A stretch of 5,956 nucleotides of DNA, from contig JAFAPG010000049.1 of assembly GCA_019247235.1 (NCBI GenBank), positions 1-5,956 on the forward strand. Direction: 5' to 3'. The stretch comes from Acidobacteriota bacterium (GTDB taxonomy: Bacteria > Acidobacteriota > Terriglobia > Terriglobales > Acidobacteriaceae). Shown here piece by piece: positions 1-5,956 of the stretch (positions are counted from its first letter, which is position 1; the number at the start of each line of letters is the position of its first letter). Both the position numbers and the translations under genes were made by a program. The notes beneath the pieces are model-generated. The model saw nothing but the letters and a program-made list of their open reading frames with translations. It was not told the DNA's origin and did no database searches.

Positions 1-1004
1 GATAAAAAATACGCTTTGCCGGCATTATTCAGCTCGAGCTTATTGGGTTCGTTGTAGCCGAAATCAAACAACTTCTTATTCCGGAATTCATCCAGACCTT
101 GGTCAACGGCCTTGCCCAAGTCAGAGTCCACTTTGTAGGCACCTTCGACGATGCTCGATTTGGCGTAATACGTATCTTTGTTTTTGCGGATGTCGAGATT
201 CTGGGTGCCAGATTGATCGGTAAGTTTTACCTGAGCGACTGGGGCAGCCTTGACAAATATGGAATTGGCATCGCTCGCCGATCCGCTCAGATCCATCTTC
301 GCCTCGGTTAATTTGCTGACTAGGTTGCCCACTTGCGTGCCGTCGGCTCGCAGCGGCTTGGGCTTTAAAATTTGCCATTCATCCTTATTTCTTCCGAACT
401 CGAGATCTTGGTTCTTGCGAATCAATTCCAACCGGCTGATTTTGTCCGCCGCTACAGTCAATAAGCGCTTATCCCGTAAATCGTTTACTCCTTTATCGAG
501 ACTGGTCTTGTTATAGCTGGCGACGGTGAAAACCCGGGGATCACCTGCCAGCATGGCATAGACCCCGCTACTGGCTGGGGTATCGTCGCCGAGAAGCAGC
601 TTTTGCGACTTGTTATCTTTCTCAAGAATATCGATCTCAACCGAGGGTTGTTCTAGACCATAAGTCTTCAGATCGCTGGCTTTATCTTCGACCAGGCGCT
701 CGGAGTTCAACGAAGAAATAGTCGACAGCAAACTGGAGACATTGCTTTGGTCGGCGGCAAGCGGCTTGGGTTCGGTGATCTTCCAATCCCCAGAGCTGGT
801 TTTCGTTAACTCGAGCGGGCCAGAGTCTTTCTTCTTGATGTCGACCTTAGTAATCGAGCCTTCATCAAGCTTCAGAATGCTCGGCGGCGTATCGGCGGAG
901 AGTTTCCCAGTGTCGCTGTCGGGCTTATGCCGGCTTGACCAATAAAGGAAACCCGTGAGTAGGAGAAGCACAAAGGCTGCAACCAGCAAACCGCGAATCT
1001 TCAT
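1..1004 (-). CDS. DUF4340 domain-containing protein, membrane-anchored (3' end outside window)
   Basis: The frame is open from an ATG at 1004 to the left edge, giving 334 visible codons with no stop; the C-terminus is missing. The protein starts MKIRGLLVAAFVLLLLTGFL, a short basic N-terminus and one hydrophobic segment (about residues 4-21), followed by a long polar domain. This suggests an uncleaved signal anchor with the domain outside the inner membrane. The polar part is repetitive: W-K-I-T-E-P-K-P-L-A-A-D (74-85) recurs as W-Q-I-L-K-P-K-P-L-R-A-D (210-221), and DLRDKRLL (175-182) recurs as EFRNKKLF (306-313), where a third unit seems to begin. Such repeats and the WxIxxPxxxxAD signature are typical of DUF4340 proteins, which commonly sit beside GldG-type ABC exporter genes. 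It is the last visible gene of the exporter operon, 41 bases after the GldG-like gene. The ribosome-binding site is weak (AGG 14 bases upstream); the start is chosen for the anchor. The biochemical role of the family is unknown; an auxiliary role in the exporter is inferred. Confidence 0.88.
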   Translation of the reverse strand, partial: MKIRGLLVAAFVLLLLTGFLYWSSRHKPDSDTGKLSADTPPSILKLDEGSITKVDIKKKDSGPLELTKTSSGDWKITEPKPLAADQSNVSSLLSTISSLNSERLVEDKASDLKTYGLEQPSVEIDILEKDNKSQKLLLGDDTPASSGVYAMLAGDPRVFTVASYNKTSLDKGVNDLRDKRLLTVAADKISRLELIRKNQDLEFGRNKDEWQILKPKPLRADGTQVGNLVSKLTEAKMDLSGSASDANSIFVKAAPVAQVKLTDQSGTQNLDIRKNKDTYYAKSSIVEGAYKVDSDLGKAVDQGLDEFRNKKLFDFGYNEPNKLELNNAGKAYFL

Positions 1005-1045
1005 AGCGCGAATAAGTACCTGCAAACCACCGAGGCCAGGACTTT

Positions 1046-2422
1046 CTACCTCCTCTTCCACCAAACCGCAAAGCCGGCAAAAACCACCACCAGCGGCAGC
1101 ACGAATTGGCTGGTTAAGCGCACCAAACTAAACTGCGAGCGAGTCATGGTTATGCGGCGGTCTTCGGGCGGCTTGGGTCGAATCGAGATCAGGTCTTCAT
1201 CCGAGGCCAGCCAGTTCACCGCATTGAGCGCAAGGTCGCCGTTGCCGTTGAAATCGAGAAAGCGATTCTCCGCCCAGCCGGAGCTGCCCACTACTACGAA
1301 GCGTCCCTGCGAGTTCTCCTTGTCGGTTTTGTAGGTTCCCGCAACGGCGATGGTCAGAGGGCCCTTTTTGTTCTTTGGGTCACGAATATTCACAGCATTA
1401 GAGCTCAAGTTCTCTGTCGCCAGGCTACTGCTGGAAGAGTCAAATAGCTTCTCGATACTGCTTTTGTCAGTGTTCTTGAATTCGAGCGAGCGAGCCAAAG
1501 GAAAGCCCGTTGCGGTTCGTTTCAACTCGCTTACGATGGGCTGCGTTCCGTAACTGGTCACCAGCGCCACTTGTGGCCCCAGACCAAAGATCTGTCCGAT
1601 GGGATTGAGATCGAGGATCAGATCCTTGTGCGCAGTGACGCCCCAACTAGCCAGCAACGCCGTGAGAGCATCGTTATCCGCGATCTCAGAGCGCCCGATC
1701 TTGAGCGGCGGATCCAGCATGAAGAACGCTCTTCCCCCCTCCTCCACGTATTTTTTGATGGCATCGACTTCCGGCTGCTGGTAATTGCGCGTCGGACCGG
1801 CGATGACCAGGGTTGTACAGTCCCCAGGAACCTCGGCTTTTGCTAGAAGATCAATGCTCTTAGTCTCATAGTTGTCCTTGCCCAGCAAATCCTTAAATCT
1901 GGATAAGCCCTCGCGGTCACTATCATCGATTTGCCGTTCGCCGCTTCCAGTCAGAAAACAGACCGTGCGGGTATTGCTTTTCAGATCGCGAATGAAAGCT
2001 CCGGTGACGCCTTCTTCGGTCATGCTCTTGGCTTCTTCTTTTTTCACACCGACTTGAACGACGGCGGTGCCAAAGTTTCTAATTCCCGCCTCCCGCGCCA
2101 GCTGCGGTTCCTTGTCAGGATCGACATATTTCACGTGCACCTTAGGAGAAAGGTTGCCGTATTGATCGAGCAGATCCTTGCCGTCGCGAAACCGTGTGCT
2201 CTGGTTGAAATAGGTAATGATGGCGTCCTGCTTTAGCCCTTTCACGATCTTGCTGGTTTGGTCAGAAAGGCTGTAACGTTTGTTCGCGGTCGCATCGAAG
2301 GACTTGTTGTAACGGTCCGCCAGTACATTGCCGACCACGATGATAGCGATGACCACGCAGACGTAAACCGCCGCATAGGCTGCATATTTTGTCTGTCTTG
2401 CCTTGATCCACTGACCCGCCAT
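1046..2422 (-). CDS. GldG-family ABC transporter auxiliary protein
   Basis: Complete protein of 458 residues, a usual size for the GldG / ABC_transp_aux family. An N-terminal membrane segment (about 13-36) and a C-terminal one (about 434-455, ending in WWKRR) bracket a large domain expected outside the inner membrane. Family signs are RYSLSDQTSKIVKGL (49-63), where the extracytoplasmic domain begins; a strand then a GxGE turn, VCFLTGSGERQIDD (154-167); LVIAGPTRNYQQPEVDAIKK (205-224), followed by YVEEGGRAFFMLDPP (225-239); and a C-terminal VVVGSSGWAENRF (376-388) followed by NAVNWLASDEDLISIRPK (400-417). Homologues often have GHGE where this protein has GSGE. It follows the permease gene after 3 bases, with a strong Shine-Dalgarno site inside the end of that gene, so the two are probably translated together. 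The likely role is an accessory or substrate-handling subunit of the exporter. The substrate is unknown, and calling it a gliding protein would go beyond the sequence. Confidence 0.92.
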   Translation of the reverse strand: MAGQWIKARQTKYAAYAAVYVCVVIAIIVVGNVLADRYNKSFDATANKRYSLSDQTSKIVKGLKQDAIITYFNQSTRFRDGKDLLDQYGNLSPKVHVKYVDPDKEPQLAREAGIRNFGTAVVQVGVKKEEAKSMTEEGVTGAFIRDLKSNTRTVCFLTGSGERQIDDSDREGLSRFKDLLGKDNYETKSIDLLAKAEVPGDCTTLVIAGPTRNYQQPEVDAIKKYVEEGGRAFFMLDPPLKIGRSEIADNDALTALLASWGVTAHKDLILDLNPIGQIFGLGPQVALVTSYGTQPIVSELKRTATGFPLARSLEFKNTDKSSIEKLFDSSSSSLATENLSSNAVNIRDPKNKKGPLTIAVAGTYKTDKENSQGRFVVVGSSGWAENRFLDFNGNGDLALNAVNWLASDEDLISIRPKPPEDRRITMTRSQFSLVRLTSQFVLPLVVVFAGFAVWWKRR

Positions 2423-2425
2423 GAT

Positions 2426-3193
2426 TTAGGACCTCCAGCGCAGGGACTCGAGCGATCGCGCGGTGAAAAATAGACCCAGGAAAATCACAGTTGCATAAAA
2501 AATCGCATCCTTGGAGTCGACGACGCCTCGTCCGAAGGACTCAAAGTGCGTGATCACCGACAGATAAGCCAGCACGCGAGCCCAGGTCGAAGACTCGTAC
2601 CCGCTAACCCATTCGAGTACCCAGAGCAGAAGACAAACGCCGAAGGTGACCGCGCCAGCGATGATCTGATTTTTTGTCAAGGTAGAGATGAAGGTACCAA
2701 TGGCCAGCAGGGCGCCGGCTTGCAGCAGCAAACCCAGGTAACCCACAAGTAAGGGTTTCCAGTCAGGGTTGCCGTATTTGAACAGAAAGGCAAAGTTCAC
2801 GGCGGTGAACAACAGTAGACAGGAATAAAGGATGACCGCGGCCAGCCACTTTCCCACGATTACTTCCAGATCGCGGACGGGCGATGTGGCTAGCAGTTCA
2901 ATGGTGCCCGTGCGCTTCTCCTCAGCGAAGAGCCGCATCGTGATCATGGGAATAAAGAACAGCCCAACCACGCTCACGTTCTGCAGCAGCGGTCGGATGA
3001 TCTGCTCATTCAGGTTCATAGGAAAGCTCGAACCTCTTAACTGCATTTCGATCCCTTCATTGACGAAGTAGCCGAGCGCGTTCCAGAAAAAGAACCCAAA
3101 AATTAAACCGAACATAATCAGCAAGATATATGCCACGGGAGAGACAAAATAACTGGCCAATTCCTTACGGCAGATGACCCAGGCATTTCTCAT
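2426..3193 (-). CDS. ABC-2 type transporter permease, GldF-like
   Basis: Complete 255-residue integral membrane protein with about six hydrophobic segments (roughly 17-38, 73-89, 115-138, 146-170, 174-196 and 229-247). It begins with an amphipathic stretch, MRNAWVICRKELASYFVSPVA, typical of ABC-2 permeases (RKEL-xx-YF-xSPxA). After the second segment it carries EEKRTGTIELLATSPV (91-106), the hallmark cytoplasmic coupling motif of GldF/NosY-type permeases. The segment THFESFGRGVVDSKDAIFY (215-233) near the C-terminus is also characteristic. It would form the membrane channel for the ATPase encoded just upstream, probably as a dimer. Its start overlaps the ATPase stop as ATGA, and a good AGGAG site lies 7 bases upstream of the ATG, so translational coupling is likely. 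Assignment to the GldF-like family is firm; the transported substrate cannot be read from the sequence. Confidence 0.93.
   Translation of the reverse strand: MRNAWVICRKELASYFVSPVAYILLIMFGLIFGFFFWNALGYFVNEGIEMQLRGSSFPMNLNEQIIRPLLQNVSVVGLFFIPMITMRLFAEEKRTGTIELLATSPVRDLEVIVGKWLAAVILYSCLLLFTAVNFAFLFKYGNPDWKPLLVGYLGLLLQAGALLAIGTFISTLTKNQIIAGAVTFGVCLLLWVLEWVSGYESSTWARVLAYLSVITHFESFGRGVVDSKDAIFYATVIFLGLFFTARSLESLRWRS
2432..2436 (-). promoter_or_regulatory. Shine-Dalgarno site of the GldG-like gene
   Basis: GGAGG on the minus strand lies 9 bases before the ATG at 2422. It is embedded in the final Trp-Arg codons of the permease gene, whose stop is at 2426-2428. This fixes the start of the GldG-like protein and links its translation to the permease gene. 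Confidence 0.75.
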
Positions 3194-4176
3194 GGTTGTG
3201 CTCCTTTCGCCGCTGCTTTCTCCGCAAGCGTCTCATTTCCCGTGAGTTGCAGGAATACTTCCTCAAGACTCATCGATGCCGGCCGCAGCTCGTTTAGGTC
3301 CCAACCGGATTCGACCACCGCCCGGGCCAAGTCTCCTCGCACTAGTTGTCCCTTTTGACTTTCGACTTCGAATATTGCACGGCCATCCTGCTGGTTCTTC
3401 AAAGAGACATTGCTTACTCCCGAAACCTTTACCAGCCTTTGCTGTACAAGCGTAGGCTCGACGGTTCCATTGCGTCCGGCGATCTCGAGAATGACCGACT
3501 CCGCGCCGCGTGCCCGAGCTTGCAAATTCCGTACCGAATCGGTGGCTACCAGCTTACCTTTGTTGATGATGATCACCTGCTCACAGGTCTGCTCGACTTC
3601 GGGCAAGATGTGAGTGCTAAGAATAATGGTATGGCTGCCAGCCAAATTCTTGATCAAATCGCGGGTCTCATTGATTTGCTTGGGGTCGAGGCCGGCCGTG
3701 GGCTCGTCCAAGATCAAGACATCGGGATTGTGAATGATGGCCTGGGCCAGCCCGACCCGTTGCCGGTAACCTTTAGAGAGCTTCCCCAGCAGCTTCTTGC
3801 GGACGTCAGCAATGGCACAACGGTCGCAGACGTAATCGATACGTTTGTCGAGCTCTTCTCCGGACAAGCCCTTCAGCTTTCCAACAAAGCGCAGATACTC
3901 GCTGGCTTCCATCTCAGGATAGAGGGGAGGCGTTTCTGGTAAGTAGCCGATGCGTCGTTTCGCCTCGAGCGGCTGTTCGAGAACATCAAAACCCGCTACC
4001 GTAGCTGATCCAGAAGAGGGAGGAAGAAAACACGTCAGCATGCGCATGGTGGTAGTTTTTCCCGCCCCGTTCGGGCCAAGGAAGCCGACAATTTGTCCCT
4101 TTCCGACCTCAAAGGAGATATGGTCGACAGCGGTCGTACGCGCATACCGCTTGGTAAGCTCTTTTACATTGATCAT
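3190..4176 (-). CDS. ABC transporter ATP-binding protein, GldA/NatA-like
   Basis: Complete 328-residue ATPase, the cytoplasmic energy-coupling subunit of the exporter. All nucleotide-binding motifs are visible: Walker A GPNGAGKT (34-41), signature LSKGYRQ (133-139), Walker B VLILDEPT (153-160), D-loop AGLDP (161-165) and the H-loop histidine in STHIL (H189). The Q-loop position reads IGYLPETPPLYPEM (77-90), with glutamate in place of the usual glutamine, as commonly seen in GldA-type ATPases. Residues about 220-328 form a C-terminal extension beyond the core domain, containing SMSLEEVFLQLTG (301-313), a usual closing motif of drug/NatA-type exporters. The start is fixed by the family pattern MIxVKxLTKRY, although no clear Shine-Dalgarno site precedes it. 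It is the first gene of the exporter operon, and the permease gene overlaps its end by 4 bases. A candidate promoter and operator lie about 65-110 bases upstream. Confidence 0.95.
   Translation of the reverse strand: MINVKELTKRYARTTAVDHISFEVGKGQIVGFLGPNGAGKTTTMRMLTCFLPPSSGSATVAGFDVLEQPLEAKRRIGYLPETPPLYPEMEASEYLRFVGKLKGLSGEELDKRIDYVCDRCAIADVRKKLLGKLSKGYRQRVGLAQAIIHNPDVLILDEPTAGLDPKQINETRDLIKNLAGSHTIILSTHILPEVEQTCEQVIIINKGKLVATDSVRNLQARARGAESVILEIAGRNGTVEPTLVQQRLVKVSGVSNVSLKNQQDGRAIFEVESQKGQLVRGDLARAVVESGWDLNELRPASMSLEEVFLQLTGNETLAEKAAAKGAQP
3201..3205 (-). promoter_or_regulatory. Shine-Dalgarno site of the permease gene
   Basis: AGGAG on the minus strand lies 7 bases before the ATG at 3193, inside the last codons of the ATPase gene. 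Together with the ATGA overlap it supports this start and coupled translation of the two genes. Confidence 0.75.
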
Positions 4177-4211
4177 AGGTGTTTGTTGTTATTGGCGAGA
4201 CACTCAGCCAT
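4173..4211 (-). other. Possible 12-residue upstream reading frame overlapping the ATPase start
   Basis: An ATG at 4211 opens a short frame, MAECLANNNKHL, whose TGA stop overlaps the ATPase ATG as ATGA (4176-4173). The ATPase start itself has no clear Shine-Dalgarno site, so translation of this leader could deliver ribosomes to it. The leader also lacks a clear ribosome-binding site, and a frame this short can arise by chance. Confidence 0.2.
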
Positions 4212-4241
4212 TTGTACTGGATTCTGTTCGGAACCCTGTGA

Positions 4242-4268
4242 CTGCTGTAATCATGTTAAAAACAGCAG
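4242..4268. promoter_or_regulatory. Inverted repeat around the -10 box, possible operator
   Basis: The arms CTGCTGT (4242-4248) and ACAGCAG (4262-4268) are perfect 7-bp reverse complements separated by 13 bases, so their centres are 20 bp apart, about two helical turns. The candidate -10 box lies between the arms. The predicted transcription start falls within the left arm, so the right arm would not be transcribed. The element would therefore act as a DNA binding site for a dimeric regulator rather than an RNA hairpin. No regulator gene is in the window. Confidence 0.4.
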
Positions 4269-4282
4269 CTCCATTCTGTCAA
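4253..4282 (-). promoter_or_regulatory. Candidate sigma-70-type promoter of the ABC exporter operon
   Basis: Read on the minus strand, a perfect -35 box TTGACA (4277-4282) is followed after 18 bases by TAACAT (4253-4258), which matches 4 of 6 bases of the -10 consensus. A start of transcription would fall near 4246, leaving a leader of about 70 bases before the ATPase start at 4176. It points in the right direction and sits in the AT-rich part of the gap. A perfect TATAAT also occurs on this strand at 4289-4294, but without a recognisable -35 box. Prediction from motif match only. Confidence 0.5.
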
Positions 4283-4618
4283 AACGTCATTATAAGGACT
4301 TTGGGGCCGGGAGCGAAAAATTGCATTCGAAAGCTCATTATTTTGCAACTACGGACTCGATGCGGGTTTATGCGGTTTCCAGAGAAGCTCGCCCAGCCAT
4401 GGGCCCGCCCCACGGCAAAAAAACGGGATGGGGTTCTAGCTCTTGCTCTATCGCAGTCTGCGGGTACACTGTTTCGCGGGTGATCCCGGGCGGAGGTCGC
4501 TCTCTTCAACCTTGCCGTCTGCCCTGGAGCTTAAAACCGTCGTAGCGGGACCAAACACTGCGAGTAGCTCATGCGAAAGCAGCCCGTGTACCGGCTACCT
4601 GCGGTAGGTGAGAAGATT

Positions 4619-5956
4619 TTAATCGGCTGCCATCTCCTCGAATGGTTGCGCCGCTTGCGGCGATGCGAAGTCTATCTCCTCCCTCTGAGATGCGCAGCGT
4701 AGCTCTGTTTTAAGCGCTTCGAGCTGCTTCTCGATCTCCTCTTCGGCCTTTCGCTTGCGGATTACCTCTTCTCGGTACCGGCGTAGGAAGTAGTCGATGG
4801 TCTCAACCCGAATCCTGATCGAGCCGGTCGGTTTATTTTCATCAAGATCCTTGAAGCAGAAATATGGCGTTCCCGATTGTTCAATGATGCCCTCGATCAC
4901 TCCGTAGATAGGGGCATCGTGCCCGCACTTGAAACTGGAGATTTCTAGAGCCACAAGGTTGGGGTGGCGCGCGGTGAATTTTGCTGCCCAGACCTTGTGA
5001 TTGGTGCTGCAGGAGTAGGAGTTCTTCCAGGCGTCGCCGATATCGAGCGGGCTGCTAATGACGCCCGCGCGAACTTCCTCTCCAAATAACCTCTCGAGCA
5101 GGTCTTCATCCAGGGGCAAGGTGTTTTGCGAAAAGATCGGATAGCCAAGCTTCTGAAACTCGTCGAGGATTTCGTGATTGAGGCCAGGATCGTGATGGTA
5201 GGGACGTCCCAGCATCACGATGCCGATACGATCGTCGCGTTCCAGTTGATCGAGCACCTCACGAGCGCGTCGTCGGATGCTACTCTCGTAATCTTTCAAC
5301 GCTTTGAATCCAACCTCGATAGCGCGGTCGTTCTCCTCCTGGCTAAGCCCAAACACCTCCCGCCACGCCTGAAACATCTGGAAGGCAAATAGCTTGCGGT
5401 CGGCAAAGTTGAGCACTGGGTCGATATAGCTCAGATGATTTTCGCCGAAAACATCATTTTCCTTGGTGAAGGCAGCTTTCACCGTTTCCGGGGTGGCGGT
5501 AACTGTGGGACAGGCATTCGTGCCCTGTAACTTGACCAGAGGCGAGTGCAGCACGTCATACATCGGGAAGAAGATTGCGTCGAGGGCTTTCTTCCGATGC
5601 TTTTCCTGAATCAAGTTATAGACGTGAGAAATGCCGATCTTAGCAGGGAAGCAGGGATCAATGGCACCACGGCTGGCGCCGGCACGATATAAATCGGAAC
5701 TGGTGTAATCAGAATAGATGATGTTCTCCGGTTGTACGCCCAAACTCTCAAAATAGGCGTTGAACAATGGAGCGTAGGTATAAATGTTAAGCACCCGGGG
5801 GATCCCGATACGCAACTTCTTGCGGTTTTCAAGTAAGCCCACCCGCAGCTTGCTGGCTTTGGTCCAGGTTCGCGACGGAACCTTATCGGCAACGCTGGCG
5901 ACGTTGGTGGGTCGGAATACCTCTTTTGAGGCGTAGTCGACGAAGTTGGGATACTG
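4619..5956 (-). CDS. Acyl-CoA dehydratase activase-related protein, DUF2229 region (5' end outside window)
   Basis: The visible 445 residues are the C-terminal part of a larger protein. The frame has no stop up to the right edge, and the GTG at 5842 has no ribosome-binding site, so it is not the real start. Family motifs in visible numbering are KLRIGIPRVLNIY (47-59), the usual opening of DUF2229; DPCFPAKIG (100-108); GRPYHHDPGLNHEI (250-263); YSCSTNH (314-320); KCGHDAPIYGVIE (343-355); and DLDENKPTGSIRIRVET (370-386). Cysteines 102, 149, 316, 344 and 367 are candidates for iron-sulfur ligands. In the common form of this family, one or two BadF/BadG/HgdC-type ATPase domains precede this region in a protein of about 1,000-1,500 residues, resembling a fused activator and component of 2-hydroxyacyl-CoA dehydratase. 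The exact reaction is not established. A charged, probably helical tail (about 394-423) and an acidic, low-complexity end follow. Whether the ATPase domains are present lies outside the window. Confidence 0.88.
   Translation of the reverse strand, partial: QYPNFVDYASKEVFRPTNVASVADKVPSRTWTKASKLRVGLLENRKKLRIGIPRVLNIYTYAPLFNAYFESLGVQPENIIYSDYTSSDLYRAGASRGAIDPCFPAKIGISHVYNLIQEKHRKKALDAIFFPMYDVLHSPLVKLQGTNACPTVTATPETVKAAFTKENDVFGENHLSYIDPVLNFADRKLFAFQMFQAWREVFGLSQEENDRAIEVGFKALKDYESSIRRRAREVLDQLERDDRIGIVMLGRPYHHDPGLNHEILDEFQKLGYPIFSQNTLPLDEDLLERLFGEEVRAGVISSPLDIGDAWKNSYSCSTNHKVWAAKFTARHPNLVALEISSFKCGHDAPIYGVIEGIIEQSGTPYFCFKDLDENKPTGSIRIRVETIDYFLRRYREEVIRKRKAEEEIEKQLEALKTELRCASQREEIDFASPQAAQPFEEMAAD

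Larger units (their letters stand above)
4177..4618. other. 442-base intergenic region with no convincing gene
   Basis: This gap separates the activase-family gene from the exporter operon. Reading frames here on either strand lack family resemblance and ribosome-binding sites. The two longer plus-strand frames (150 and 177 codons) are partly antisense to the ATPase gene, and a 76-codon minus-strand frame starts with TTG. No tRNA-like fold was seen. The part near the exporter operon (4177-4300) is more AT-rich and holds a candidate promoter and inverted repeat. The part from about 4390 to 4490 is GC-rich with several short palindromes. No clear rho-independent terminator for the activase gene was found: the small stem at 4595-4607 has no T-run. 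Confidence 0.7.

Noticed and set aside
31..40. Palindrome AGCTCGAGCT and repeated CTCGAG elsewhere in the window
   Set aside because: Most copies lie in coding sequence and reflect frequent Leu-Glu or similar codon pairs, with no regular spacing.
3346..3942. 198-codon plus-strand frame opposite the ATPase gene
   Set aside because: It lies fully antisense to a clear ABC ATPase, and its apparent length follows from the codon use of that gene.
4417..4423. Seven-base T-run on the minus strand, possible terminator tail
   Set aside because: No stable GC-rich hairpin directly precedes it on that strand; the nearby CCCCA/TGGGG pair would put the T-run in the loop.
4279..4509. 76-codon minus-strand frame in the intergenic gap
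   Set aside because: It starts with TTG, lacks a Shine-Dalgarno site, has an arginine-rich composition typical of chance frames in GC-rich DNA, and runs across the candidate -35 box.
3950..4545. Two overlapping plus-strand frames of 177 and 150 codons covering the ATPase start and the intergenic gap
   Set aside because: They run antisense to the ATPase gene for part of their length, their products are low in recognisable motifs and rich in Ser/Cys/Arg, and no ribosome-binding site precedes them.
4595..4607. CTACC-TGC-GGTAG stem just after the activase-family stop codon, possible terminator
   Set aside because: The stem is only 5 bp with a 3-base loop and no T-run follows on the minus strand, so intrinsic termination is not supported.

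Overview
The window carries five protein-coding genes, all on the minus strand, so transcription runs from the right edge towards the left. Two are cut by the window edges. Nothing points to a mobile element, CRISPR array, tRNA or rRNA. The gene set (a GldA/GldF/GldG-type ABC exporter with a DUF4340 protein, next to a large acyl-CoA dehydratase activase-family protein) and the moderate GC content judged by eye would suit an Acidobacteriota-like soil or sediment bacterium. Deltaproteobacterial-type lineages carry similar sets. This taxonomic guess is inference; no marker gene is present.

Region by region, in transcription order. (1) 5956 to 4619: the C-terminal 445 residues of a DUF2229 / 2-hydroxyacyl-CoA dehydratase activase-related protein. 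Its reading frame is open to the window edge, so the true start lies outside. (2) 4618 to 4177: a 442-base intergenic region with no convincing gene. Close to the next gene it holds a candidate sigma-70-type promoter with a perfect TTGACA, whose -10 box lies inside a perfect 7-bp inverted repeat (a possible operator). A 12-codon upstream reading frame ends on the start codon of the next gene. (3) 4176 to 3190: ABC ATPase. (4) 3193 to 2426: ABC-2 type permease, overlapping the ATPase gene by ATGA. (5) 2422 to 1046: GldG-like substrate-binding-type auxiliary protein, 3 bases after the permease gene. (6) 1004 to beyond position 1: DUF4340 protein, 41 bases after the GldG-like gene, running off the left edge.

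Genes 3 to 6 form a compact operon. The ATPase (cytoplasm) and the six-helix permease (inner membrane) would make the transport core. The GldG-like protein, anchored at both ends, and the DUF4340 protein, anchored at its N-terminus, would place large domains on the outer face of the membrane. In gliding Bacteroidetes, GldA/F/G are linked to motility. In other phyla the same module has no settled substrate, so its cargo is unknown here. The upstream activase-family gene is separated by a long gap and its own promoter region, and probably belongs to a different transcription unit.
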